This document shows, in pieces, positions 24,880-32,535 of a DNA stretch of 40,410 nucleotides. The position numbers and the translations under genes were made by a program. Positions within the stretch are counted from its first letter, which is position 1. Every line of letters starts with the position of its first letter. The stretch comes from Caldifarciminota bacterium (lineage in GTDB: Bacteria > Hydrothermota > UBA3073): contig JAUWGP010000023.1 of NCBI GenBank assembly GCA_030606335.1, positions 1-40,410 of the forward strand, given 5' to 3'. The notes under the pieces were generated by a model that was not told the origin of the DNA, ran no database searches, and saw only the letters and a program-made list of their open reading frames with translations.

Positions 24880-26871
24880 ATGGACAATATAGATAACAAT
24901 ATTCTTATAGATAAACAAATCAGAAATAATCTTCCATATACCTGGTCACCCTTTTTTAGCAGATTTGGTAAACTCACAAATATCCAAAGATTCACAATAC
25001 CACTTATACTCAATGGTTCAAATGTTGTAATTTCGTCACCAAAGGCAACAGGGAAAACAGAAGCAGTGCTTGCTCCTGTTTTAGAAAGACAAATAAAAAA
25101 TCCAAGTGATACCCTCTCCATAATCTACATATCCCCTACAAGAGCCCTTGTCAATGATATATATACAAGGATGAAACCTGCCTTTGACTATCTTGGAGTG
25201 CGTCTATCAAGAAGAACTGGTGACAATCCAGAATTTAAAAGAGATCGAATAACTCCATTTTTAATAACCACACCAGAGTCGCTGGATTCACTTATCTCGC
25301 GCTACCCTCCTTTATTCAAAACAGTAGAAGCTATCATAATAGACGAAGTACATCTCTTGCATAACTCCTATAGGGGAGACCAACTGTGCATTCTTCTGCG
25401 TAGATTAAAGAGAATAACGTACACTCAACCAAATATGTACGTTATGTCTGCCACAATTTGTGATCCACAGAGTATTGGAAAAAAATTCATAGAAGGTGAT
25501 TTCAGGGTAGCAATAAAAAAAACTTCCCTTTCAATTGACTACTATCTCGTGAAAGGAAGTAACTTTATACAAAAGTTAGAAAAAGAGGTAAGATTAAGAA
25601 ATCTAAAGAAACTTCTATTCTTCTCTAATTCAAGATTCGAGGCAGAAAAAACAGCCAAAATCCTCTCTACTCTCTCTTTCGGTAGAAACATCTGGGTACA
25701 TCACGGAAGTATGTCAAGAAGAGAGAGGGAGGACACTGAAAAACTGTTTAATAAGACAAAAACAGGTGTATGTGTAGCTACATCTACACTCGAATATGGA
25801 ATTGATATAGGTAATATAGATGCAGTAGTACTAATAACACCCCCCCCAGATGCAGCATCCCTCTTACAAAGACTCGGAAGAGGAAACAGAAGAAAAGAAA
25901 ATTACATACTTGCTTATGGGATATATCTTGATGAGATACAAAAAATTATTTTTGAACAACTCTTTAAAGATGCACAAAACGAAAAACATATCTCGTTGTA
26001 TCACCCGTTCGATATGTCCATAATCTGTCAGCAAATCTTCTCCTACTTACATCAGAAAGTACGAGTTGGTACATCTGAAGATACACTAAAGAGACTTTTT
26101 AAGGGTATAGTCGATAGTGATGATATAGTGAAAATTCTAAGAGTTCTTATTGATAAAAAACTAATAAAAATTGGTAAAAGTGAACTATTATATCCTGGTG
26201 AGAAGATAGGCAATGCAATCGTATATGGCTCTATTCATTCGAACATCCCTGATAGAAAAGAGTTCGAAGTTTACAATATCGCAACTGGGAAGATGATAGG
26301 TAGAGTTGAAAATCCATTTCCAACTTTTACACTTGGTGGGAGGGATTGGGTAGTTGCGTCCTGTGAATCCAAAAGAGTTTGGGTAAAACATGTGGGAAGA
26401 GGAAATGAAGCAAAAAATGTATTCTTGGGAAGACGACACGGATTCTGGGATTTTAAATTTGGGTCAAGAATGAAGAAAAAAATTTTTCCTAATATATCTG
26501 ATAACGAGATACCTTATATGATATCAGACAGTTATTTTCATATATATCATTTTGCTGGACCGATATACAGTTTTATATGGATTTATGCCCTGAAAGAGAA
26601 AATAAATATTGAAGATGTTGGAGACATTATTTTTGTAAGTGAAAGCATGGATATAATACCATCTTACAATGACATTGAGAACGCAGTAAAAAATACATAT
26701 TCTGTATTGACAAATTTTATGAACATAGGAAGATACTATGGACTCCTGCCGCAGGAACTTCGTGAGAAACAGGTGCTTTCATTCTTAAGAATAGATGAGT
26801 TCTCAGACTGGCTGTCAAATATTAAATTGGTGAACGCTAAAGACATTTCCTTTAATCCTTTGCCTAACTGA
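24880..26871 (+). CDS. Lhr-like DEAD/DEAH superfamily 2 helicase
   Basis: An ATP-dependent nucleic-acid helicase. Motifs in order: Q-motif-like TNIQRFTIPLIL (~37-48), Walker A SPKATGKTEA (K59), motif Ia SPTRALVND, motif Ib TTPESLDSL, motif II DEVH (155-158), motif III SAT, IVa FFSNSRFEAEKTAKIL, motif V ATSTLEYGIDIG and motif VI LLQRLGRGNRR. The order and the Lhr-style HHGSMSRREREDTE segment place it with Lhr. The C-terminal ~300 residues are like the Lhr-core accessory domains, but at 663 residues it lacks the long C-terminal extension of bacterial Lhr. A role in DNA repair or RNA metabolism is inferred from the family. It is monocistronic behind its own promoter, followed by repeat DNA. Confidence 0.85.
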   Translation: MDNIDNNILIDKQIRNNLPYTWSPFFSRFGKLTNIQRFTIPLILNGSNVVISSPKATGKTEAVLAPVLERQIKNPSDTLSIIYISPTRALVNDIYTRMKPAFDYLGVRLSRRTGDNPEFKRDRITPFLITTPESLDSLISRYPPLFKTVEAIIIDEVHLLHNSYRGDQLCILLRRLKRITYTQPNMYVMSATICDPQSIGKKFIEGDFRVAIKKTSLSIDYYLVKGSNFIQKLEKEVRLRNLKKLLFFSNSRFEAEKTAKILSTLSFGRNIWVHHGSMSRREREDTEKLFNKTKTGVCVATSTLEYGIDIGNIDAVVLITPPPDAASLLQRLGRGNRRKENYILAYGIYLDEIQKIIFEQLFKDAQNEKHISLYHPFDMSIICQQIFSYLHQKVRVGTSEDTLKRLFKGIVDSDDIVKILRVLIDKKLIKIGKSELLYPGEKIGNAIVYGSIHSNIPDRKEFEVYNIATGKMIGRVENPFPTFTLGGRDWVVASCESKRVWVKHVGRGNEAKNVFLGRRHGFWDFKFGSRMKKKIFPNISDNEIPYMISDSYFHIYHFAGPIYSFIWIYALKEKINIEDVGDIIFVSESMDIIPSYNDIENAVKNTYSVLTNFMNIGRYYGLLPQELREKQVLSFLRIDEFSDWLSNIKLVNAKDISFNPLPN

Positions 26872-27076
26872 TTGTTAAGGATTTTCTATGATGAGCATGG
26901 CAATCTCATCTTTATTATAAATAACCCTAATATGCGATTGCTTCGCCAATGGCTCGCAATGACAGTAAAAGTTGATGCCATTGAGAATTCTGATTGTAAC
27001 CAGGAAACAGCAATCTATTACTTAGAGTCGTCATTGCGAGTCCCGATGACAATCGGGACGTGGTAATCTCATTGTA
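26872..27076. repeat. GCAATCTC-family repeats between helicase and barrel genes
   Basis: Half-copy ~26896-26912, inverted copy 26933-26963, and 27031-27072 whose insert is the different hairpin GTCCCGAT/ATCGGGAC. A TATAAT at 27077-27082 lies 5 bp before the next ATG. Confidence 0.7.
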
Positions 27077-27087
27077 TATAATAATCT

Positions 27088-28194
27088 ATGCTAATACTCA
27101 TTCTATTATGTATATCACCAGTGTTTACTGACCTTCCATTCGCCATGAAAGAACTGATGATGACATCCCCCTCCAACATCATTGCTTATGATGTAGAGGA
27201 AAAATATATTGAGGATATCATAATAAAAATACCTGGATTATCAATAACTGAGGAAAAGGTATATTTTTATGGTTTAGAGGTTCTTGTCACAAAAGATGGG
27301 ATACCCATTAAAATTGGTGATGTAGTACCTCAGTCTATACAAAGAATTGAGTTTCTTGGAGAACCATCTATTGCCTATCATAGTTATCCTGTACTCAACT
27401 TTATTTCGCAGAGATTTCATGGAGGTTTGTCCGAATCAATGGTATGGGTAAGAACTGGAGATACATTGGGATTTGAACTTGGAAGAGGTGTATTTGAAAG
27501 CGGAGATATATACATATCGGGTCGTATTTGTGAGACATCTATATACGAAGGAAATATAGGATACATCCTTGGGAAATGGAAACTAAGGGGATATTGGTAC
27601 CAGGAACCCTTTCTGGAACTCTCAAGCGAAATAATTAAGCTCAGGTTGTCGAGAGATTATCAGGACATATGTACATACATTAAGACTAACAGCGTTGATA
27701 TTGGATTCGGCGCTGTCATAGATTCCAGTGTTTCTTTACATATATCCTCGAAGATTGAGTTAATTCCTTTGCTATATCTTATCCCACAGATTAAATATTG
27801 TAACGACAGCTTATCTCCAAAATTCTCAGCCGGCTTTATTCCCTATTACGAAGTAATCCTATTTGGCTGGACAACATCATCTCACTATGGTAGTGGTGTA
27901 AGGTTCAGGGAAAACTCCATATTTTTCCAATCCCCAGATCAGTTTGGTCTCCTTCTTCAATATAATTTCAGAGACAATATAAATATAGGAATGAATTATG
28001 ACAACTACGACGATAGACTTTGTTTCTTTCTAAAAACCAGATATCCATTCATGAACAGTAAAATAGTACCTCAGATATATATCACGAATAATTTGACCGA
28101 GCTGAGCCTAAGATTAATTGATGTCGACATTTCTGCAAGAATAAAGGGACCCTATTTCCCTGTTTTTAATCTATCCTGGCGTTTTTTAGATTGA
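27088..28194 (+). CDS. Putative outer-membrane beta-barrel with miniature TonB-plug-like N-terminus
   Basis: Short signal peptide (~1-14, LILILLCISPVFT). Residues ~38-110 read IPGLSITEEK ... VLVTKDGIPI ... VVPQSIQRIEFLGEPSIAYHSY, which follows the layout of a TonB-receptor plug (short name of the exposed loop, xxIExIEVLRGP), although much shortened. Residues ~115-368 are alternating amphipathic strands ending in NLSWRFLD, a barrel-like C-terminus. No clear TonB box was found, and at 368 residues it is far smaller than a normal receptor. It may be a reduced plug-barrel protein or another barrel family. There is no ribosome site; TATAAT 5 bp upstream suggests leaderless expression, but no -35 is convincing. 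The glycosyltransferase follows after 3 bp, so the two form an operon. Confidence 0.5.
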   Translation: MLILILLCISPVFTDLPFAMKELMMTSPSNIIAYDVEEKYIEDIIIKIPGLSITEEKVYFYGLEVLVTKDGIPIKIGDVVPQSIQRIEFLGEPSIAYHSYPVLNFISQRFHGGLSESMVWVRTGDTLGFELGRGVFESGDIYISGRICETSIYEGNIGYILGKWKLRGYWYQEPFLELSSEIIKLRLSRDYQDICTYIKTNSVDIGFGAVIDSSVSLHISSKIELIPLLYLIPQIKYCNDSLSPKFSAGFIPYYEVILFGWTTSSHYGSGVRFRENSIFFQSPDQFGLLLQYNFRDNINIGMNYDNYDDRLCFFLKTRYPFMNSKIVPQIYITNNLTELSLRLIDVDISARIKGPYFPVFNLSWRFLD

Positions 28195-28197
28195 ATT

Positions 28198-29301
28198 ATG
28201 AAGACTATTCTATTTCTCGACCACTCAACTGTACTTGGTGGAGCAGAAAAGAGCCTTCTGGATATAATCGAAAGGTTGATTCAATACAGATGTATACTAG
28301 TCGTTCCAGCGGGAGCAACAATTAAAGAAGCAACGAAGAGAGGTATTGAAACCCGCTTACTGAAGATACCAGAGAAAGTATTGAAAATTTCTCGAAGCCA
28401 ACGAATATTAGTCAGAGATATTTTTCTTCTACCTGTCACAATACTCAGATTTCTATCTATCGTCCTCGAAGTCCATCCAGTACTTATTCATACCAATACA
28501 TTAAAGGCTCATATTATAGGTTGTATTGCATCAAAAATAGCCAGAACTCAATGTATCATACACATGAGGGATATACTCACAGGACACAAACTATACATGG
28601 CTCTGATTTCTATGTTTTCAACAAAGATAATAGCCATATCAGAAGCAGTTAAAAAGAACATAAGATATAGCAAAGAAGTATATGTTGTCTACAATGGAAT
28701 AGCCGTAGATAATAAGCGAGACAATAGAAGAATGGGTGATACGATAAACATTGGCACGATAGGTCAGTTAGCAAAATGGAAAGGTGTGGAGTATTTTATA
28801 AAGGCTGCAGGTCTCTTGAGCAGGCAACACACTAAAAGATTCAAATTCTGGGTTATAGGTGATGCTATATTCGGAGATGATGATTATAAAAGATACCTTC
28901 AGGATATGTCAGAAGAGCTTGGGTTATTAAAATCTATAGAATTTACAGGATGGGTTCAATCTCCGCTTGATTTGATGGAAAAGCTGGATATAGTCGTTCA
29001 TACTCCCATACATCCTGAACCCTTTGGTAGAGTTCTTATTGAAGCAGGTCTTTTAAATAAACCCGTTGTAGCCACGAATATAGGCGCAATACCAGAGATA
29101 ATATTAGACGGTAAGACAGGACTTCTTGTCCCCCCAAAAGATGCAAATGCAATCTCTCATGCCTTGACTAACCTCATAAAAGACAGAAATCTAATGAAGT
29201 CAATGGGCAAGGCAGGTAGAGAAAGGGTAAAAAATCTCTTCTCTATTGAAAAAACTACGAGAAATATATCAAATATTATTAAAGATACAATCGGTGAGTA
29301 A
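28198..29301 (+). CDS. Glycosyltransferase family 4
   Basis: A GT-B, retaining glycosyltransferase, probably for cell-surface glycan or lipid glycosylation. The N-terminal domain begins KTILFLDHSTVLGGAEKSLLDI (GGAE(K/R) loop) and contains IHTNTLKAHIIGCIAS. The C-terminal domain has NIGTIGQLAKWKGVEYFIKAA (sugar-nucleotide Rossmann start), EFTGWVQSPLDLMEKLDIVVH and the donor-site segment EPFGRVLIEAGLLNKPVVAT with the E-x7-E motif, then GLLVPPKDANA. At 367 residues it is typical. It is cytosolic, with no membrane helix. It lies 3 bp after the barrel-like gene and is translationally coupled to it. Donor and acceptor cannot be assigned. Confidence 0.92.
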   Translation: MKTILFLDHSTVLGGAEKSLLDIIERLIQYRCILVVPAGATIKEATKRGIETRLLKIPEKVLKISRSQRILVRDIFLLPVTILRFLSIVLEVHPVLIHTNTLKAHIIGCIASKIARTQCIIHMRDILTGHKLYMALISMFSTKIIAISEAVKKNIRYSKEVYVVYNGIAVDNKRDNRRMGDTINIGTIGQLAKWKGVEYFIKAAGLLSRQHTKRFKFWVIGDAIFGDDDYKRYLQDMSEELGLLKSIEFTGWVQSPLDLMEKLDIVVHTPIHPEPFGRVLIEAGLLNKPVVATNIGAIPEIILDGKTGLLVPPKDANAISHALTNLIKDRNLMKSMGKAGRERVKNLFSIEKTTRNISNIIKDTIGE

Positions 29302-29308
29302 AATTTTC

Positions 29309-29337
29309 TTGATTTTTTCAATTTTTTATGTTATAAT
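29309..29337 (+). promoter_or_regulatory. Promoter upstream of tRNA-Pro
   Basis: TTGATT (29309-29314), 17-bp spacer, TGT-extended TATAAT (29332-29337). Start ~29344. It may also serve the M24 peptidase beyond the tRNA. Confidence 0.7.
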
Positions 29338-29340
29338 TAC

Positions 29341-29535
29341 CAGAACGCAGATGCTCGCAGACAAGACGTTTGTGCCGTCGGGAGTTACCTCCCGATGGCG
29401 ACACAGCTGTGTCAGGAGGTAACTCCTGACACTACGATTCTGACTCCAATCTGAAATCTAAAATCTGTAATCAGCATAAATATGCGAAAATCTGCGTCTA
29501 AAATAATTAGTCTGTATCAGCGTAAATCAGCGTTT
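29341..29535. repeat. Repeat-rich leader of tRNA-Pro
   Basis: Two nested hairpins: GTCGGGAG-TTAC-CTCCCGAT (~29378-29397) and GTGTCAGGAG-GTAA-CTCCTGACAC (~29409-29432). The latter is related to the hairpin at 7533-7560. AATCTGTAATCAGC- and CAGCGTAAATCAGCG-type repeats follow up to the tRNA. Confidence 0.65.
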
Positions 29536-29609
29536 CGGGGGGTGGCGCAGTTTGGTAGCGCGCCTGGTTTGGGACCAGGAGGCCGCCGGTTCGAACCCGG
29601 CTCCCCCGA
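29536..29609 (+). tRNA. tRNA-Pro (anticodon TGG)
   Basis: Full cloverleaf: acceptor CGGGGGG paired with TCCCCCG (last pair G-T), D arm GCGC/GCGC, anticodon stem CCTGG/CCAGG with loop TTTGGGA (anticodon TGG), T arm GCCGG-TTCGAAC-CCGGC, discriminator A. CCA is not encoded. Confidence 0.95.
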
Positions 29610-29791
29610 TATGTAATTAGTTATCGGTAATCTGTACATTAGGCGCTTATCTGTTAACGATTTCTGGTCACTGATTACCATCATTTTACATTTATTAGAT
29701 ATCGGAATTTGGTCATTTCAATACAGTTTGTTCTTTCCCGTATTTTTAAACCGATGACTGATGACCTGGTTGCCGATTACTTGTATTTTCT
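29610..29791. other. Spacer with decayed GGTAATCTG / GATTACC repeats
   Basis: GTTATCGGTAATCTG faces TGGTCACTGATTACC further on. No terminator or ribosome site is evident before the peptidase gene. Confidence 0.45.
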
Positions 29792-30856
29792 ATGGGTAGA
29801 ATAGATATCATACGAGATAGGATAGATGTACAAACTTTAATCGTAACCAACCTTATCAATATCAGATACCTGACAGGCTACAGGGGAGACTATGCTATTC
29901 TGCTTATAACAAAACAAGAAGCAAAGCTTCTAACAGACTTCAGATACGAAGAGTCAAGCAAGAGGGAGGTAAGAGATGCTGAAGTAGTAATAGTTAAGGA
30001 TGGTCTTTATAAAGAACTCATCTCTATGTTATCCAGTCTCAAAGAAAAAAGGATAGGTTTTGAAAAAGAAAATATAAAATATGTCCATTATGAAAAACTA
30101 AAAAGTTCCCTTCCTAATAAAACCCTTACCCCAATATCGAACATCATAGAGGAACTCAGAATGAAAAAGGATAAAAAAGAGATAAAACTTATAAAGAAGG
30201 CATGTGCGATAGGTGATAAAGTTCTACAAGAGAGCATAAAGAGGGTAACACCTTACTCTAAAGAGAAAGATATAGCTGCAGAGATAGAATATCTCATCAA
30301 GATATATGGGGGGGAAAAGCAGGCATTCGATGTTATAGTGGCGTCCGGGGATAACTCTGCCCTTCCCCATGCAATTCCAACCAATAGGAATATAGTGGGT
30401 CAAAATATACTTCTGATTGACATGGGGGTATACTATAACGGTTACGCCTCTGATATGACAAGAACCTTCCTAATAAAAGAAGGGGAAGAGGAGAAAAAGA
30501 TATACAGGATTGTATATGAAGCGCAGAAACGTGCTATTGAGTCTATTAAACCAGGTGTAGAACTAAAAAAGATAGACACTATCGCAAGAGATTATATAAA
30601 GGAAAATCAATATGGTGAGTATTTTGGTCATGCCGTCGGACATGGCGTCGGGCTGAATGTACATGAGCTGCCAGGAGTTTCATCAAAAACAAATTATGTC
30701 GCTGAAGAGGGTATGATATTCTCTGTTGAACCGGGTATATATGTACCAGATTTCGGTGGGGTCAGGATTGAAGACCTTATCCTTGTTACAAAAAATGGTT
30801 ATGAAATCATTACAAAAAGCCCAAGCTCACTTACAGCCAACATTAAAACACTGTAG
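29792..30856 (+). CDS. Peptidase M24, Xaa-Pro aminopeptidase/dipeptidase
   Basis: A dimetal pita-bread aminopeptidase that releases residues ahead of proline; cytosolic. The N-terminal creatinase-like domain (~1-120) starts IDIIRDRIDVQTLIVTNLINIRYLTGY. The catalytic domain has the five ligands in order: LIDMGVYYNGYASDMTRTF (two Asp), FGHAVGHGVGLNVHE (His), FSVEPGIYVPD (Glu) and GVRIEDL (Glu). HA(I/L)P and GEKQAFDVIVASGDNSALPHA are typical of this branch. At 354 residues it matches PepQ-type enzymes of Firmicutes and candidate phyla. There is no ribosome site before ATG 29792. PepP and PepQ cannot be separated by sequence alone. Confidence 0.92.
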   Translation: MGRIDIIRDRIDVQTLIVTNLINIRYLTGYRGDYAILLITKQEAKLLTDFRYEESSKREVRDAEVVIVKDGLYKELISMLSSLKEKRIGFEKENIKYVHYEKLKSSLPNKTLTPISNIIEELRMKKDKKEIKLIKKACAIGDKVLQESIKRVTPYSKEKDIAAEIEYLIKIYGGEKQAFDVIVASGDNSALPHAIPTNRNIVGQNILLIDMGVYYNGYASDMTRTFLIKEGEEEKKIYRIVYEAQKRAIESIKPGVELKKIDTIARDYIKENQYGEYFGHAVGHGVGLNVHELPGVSSKTNYVAEEGMIFSVEPGIYVPDFGGVRIEDLILVTKNGYEIITKSPSSLTANIKTL

Positions 30857-30940
30857 TCCAATCTTGATTCAAATTCATACCCTAAAAAACAATAACCCAC
30901 AGAGGGCATTTCTATAAAGAGAACCTGGTCTTTTATTGCC

Positions 30941-31135
30941 CTACTCTCTTCGTAGCTTTATAATAAGTGCGATTGCAATTGAAAAGAGGAGAAAAGTATT
31001 TGAAAATCTAAGATATGCATCAGGATGCAAGCCAAAGAGTAATTCACCTGTTCCTATAAGTAAAAGCCCTTTACTCAACATTCCCATAAAACATGAAATA
31101 GCTGCAATAATAACCAGGACTATAACCGATTTCAT
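30941..31135 (-). CDS. Small two-helix membrane protein
   Basis: 64 residues; not a family I recognise. Helix 1 spans ~3-19 (SVIVLVIIAAISCFMGM) and continues into a glycine-rich hydrophobic stretch (KGLLLIGTGELLFG). Helix 2 spans ~46-60 (NTFLLFSIAIALII), and the protein ends in the basic KLRRE. The start is well supported: AAGGAG at 31141-31146 (- strand), five nt from the ATG. That separates it from chance open frames. It is convergent with the M24 peptidase and downstream of tRNA-Arg on the same strand. Confidence 0.65.
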   Translation of the reverse strand: MKSVIVLVIIAAISCFMGMLSKGLLLIGTGELLFGLHPDAYLRFSNTFLLFSIAIALIIKLRRE

Positions 31136-31205
31136 ATATTCTCCTTATTAGAATTCTTAAAACTAATCAAAAAACTTATGCCTGGCTCGGTTTTTCCATT
31201 TTCTA

Positions 31206-31277
31206 TGCCCCTAGAAGGAATCGAACCTTCATCTCAGGTTCCGGAGACCCACGTTCTATCCGTTGAACTATAGGGAC
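31206..31277 (-). tRNA. tRNA-Arg (anticodon CCG)
   Basis: Acceptor GTCCCTA/TAGGGGC, D arm GTTC/GAAC, anticodon stem TGGGT/ACCTG with loop CTCCGGA (anticodon CCG), T arm GAAGG-TTCGATT-CCTTC, discriminator A. CCA is not encoded. It lies downstream of the small ribosomal-protein gene on the same strand. Confidence 0.93.
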
Positions 31278-31292
31278 GATAAATAATATTGA

Positions 31293-31354
31293 ATGTGAAC
31301 GCGTGGTCTTTCCTACATTATGTCGGAGTGCCCTATTCCGCTGAACTACGGGTA
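31293..31354 (-). pseudogene. Degenerate tRNA relic
   Basis: On the - strand CCCGTAGTTCAGCGGAATAG closely resembles the start and D arm of a tRNA, and GGGCACTCCGACATAATGTA recalls an anticodon arm. The T arm and 3' acceptor do not pair. It lies only ~15 bp upstream of intact tRNA-Arg, so it looks like a decayed neighbour tRNA. Confidence 0.4.
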
Positions 31355-31356
31355 TA

Positions 31357-31446
31357 TTACCTGCTTTTATGTCTCATTAATTTTCTTCTCTTCTTCAATT
31401 TATGTTTCTTGACCTTCCTCAATTTTCTCTTCTTACCACAAGGCAA
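31357..31446 (-). CDS. 29-residue AURKAIP1/COX24-like small ribosomal protein
   Basis: A very short gene found by eye on the - strand. A strong GGGAGGTGAT ribosome site is followed by TTG (31446), then a 29-residue, almost purely Lys/Arg/His protein beginning MPCGKKRKLRKVKKHKLKKR and ending in RHKSR. The MPxGKKRK start and the KxHKxxKRxxxxRH pattern match the tiny AURKAIP1/COX24-domain proteins (mS38/bS22/bL38 group) known as ribosome components in Bacteroidetes and mycobacteria. It would sit on rRNA. It lies between HU and a tRNA on the same strand, fitting a housekeeping transcript. Automatic gene finders miss it because of its size and TTG start. Confidence 0.75.
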   Translation of the reverse strand: MPCGKKRKLRKVKKHKLKKRRKLMRHKSR

Positions 31447-31562
31447 ATTATCACCTCCCTTATAATTGAAATTAACCCCAATATTTTATAATCCCAAATA
31501 CACACAATTCCTTAAGAATTCTGTTACACCCTTATATCTTTAGCATTGTAAAAATAGCCCTG

Positions 31563-31847
31563 TTAACCTTTTTTTAATGTTTTTTTAAGAATCCTCGAAG
31601 GCTTAAATACAGGCATAATATATGGTGGAACCTTAACCTTTTCTCCAGTTTTTGGGTTTCTTGCCACCCTTCCCTTCCTCTTCCTCGATGTAAATACACC
31701 AAACCCTCGGAGTTCTATTCTCTTACCTGTCATTATCCCTTCAATTATCTTTGACATAAATGCATTTACCACCATCTTTGTTTCTATCATGGATAAGCCT
31801 GTCTCTGAAGCTATGTCTCTAACAATATCTTCCTTTCTTATGTTCAT
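31563..31847 (-). CDS. HU-family DNA-binding protein
   Basis: A nucleoid-associated protein that bends and compacts DNA as a dimer. At 94 residues it is full length for HU/IHF. Hallmarks: the N-terminal helical dimerisation part (NIRKEDIVRDIASETGLS), the saddle GKRIELRGFGVFTSRKRKGRVARNPKTGE, and the arm with the conserved RNPKTGE and VPPYIMPVFKPS. KTGEKVKVPP and the absence of IHF-specific residues favour HU. GGGGGAG ahead of ATG 31847 is a good ribosome site. The likely promoter is TTGACA-N17-TAAAAT at 31917-31945 (- strand). The small ribosomal protein and tRNA-Arg follow on the same strand. Confidence 0.93.
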   Translation of the reverse strand: MNIRKEDIVRDIASETGLSMIETKMVVNAFMSKIIEGIMTGKRIELRGFGVFTSRKRKGRVARNPKTGEKVKVPPYIMPVFKPSRILKKTLKKG

Positions 31848-31916
31848 AACTCCCCCTATATTCCTGTGTAACTATTTAAAATATTTAAAGTTTGATTTAA
31901 ATGTTTTCTATTATAC

Positions 31917-31945
31917 ATTTTACTATTATTTTTGCAATTTGTCAA
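31917..31945 (-). promoter_or_regulatory. Probable HU promoter
   Basis: On the - strand: TTGACA (31940-31945), 17-bp spacer, TAAAAT (31917-31922). Leader ~62 nt. It is divergent from the promoter at 31975. Confidence 0.5.
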
Positions 31946-31974
31946 GAAAAAAATGATTTTACTTGAAATTTTTC

Positions 31975-32003
31975 TTGACAAACAGAGAAAAAAGTTTTAT
32001 AAT
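31975..32003 (+). promoter_or_regulatory. Strong promoter with a distant first gene
   Basis: TTGACA (31975-31980), 17-bp spacer, TATAAT (31998-32003), a full consensus. The first gene downstream (cyclophilin, 32536) is ~525 nt from the expected start. Confidence 0.8.
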
Positions 32004-32009
32004 AGCCTA

Positions 32010-32535
32010 TTATTCATGTAACATTAATAAATCGATGCAGTGAAAAATATTATGTCCGAAGGATCCGTATGTAAAAGAATATGACAGTGAAAATGTAGGG
32101 GTTCGATTTATCGAACCCACAAAAGAAACGGGTCGGATACCCGTCTGCCGTCGGGCAGGAATCCGACCCCTATATTTGATACTGTGAAAAATAATATGAA
32201 AGAATATGAAAAACCACAGAGGTCACAGAGGTAATATTAAATATAAAAAATTAAATATTAAAATTACAAATCAAAATTCAAAAATTCTCTGAGCTCTCCC
32301 TGCCCCGTTAGATATAGAATCATCTACAGGTTGAACATGCTCTGCAGTTTAAAAGATGGAATAAAAAGATTTATTATATTGAGAGGTCACAGAGGGGACG
32401 AAGGAGAAGAGAGATGAGTGATGAGAGAGAAGGGATAGAGTATTTCTCAACCTTCGCTTTTCCCTCTTCGCTTTTCACAAACCGCTCTCTGTGGTTAGAT
32501 TTTGCACACTACCGAATATTAAACCAGGAGGTTAT
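32010..32535 (+). other. Long gene-free leader containing the inverted double-hairpin element
   Basis: Contains the ~80-bp element at 32094-32173 (inverted copy of 20401-20481), ACCACAGAGGTCACAGAGG at ~32213-32232, and a partial CCCTGCCCCGTTAGAT unit at ~32300. The Shine-Dalgarno of the cyclophilin lies at 32526-32531. No coding frame is convincing. Confidence 0.6.

Noticed and set aside
9915..27075. Possibility that the direct repeats form a CRISPR array
   Set aside because: Copies are irregularly spaced, occur in both orientations, contain internal palindromes and are not separated by unique spacers; no cas genes are seen.
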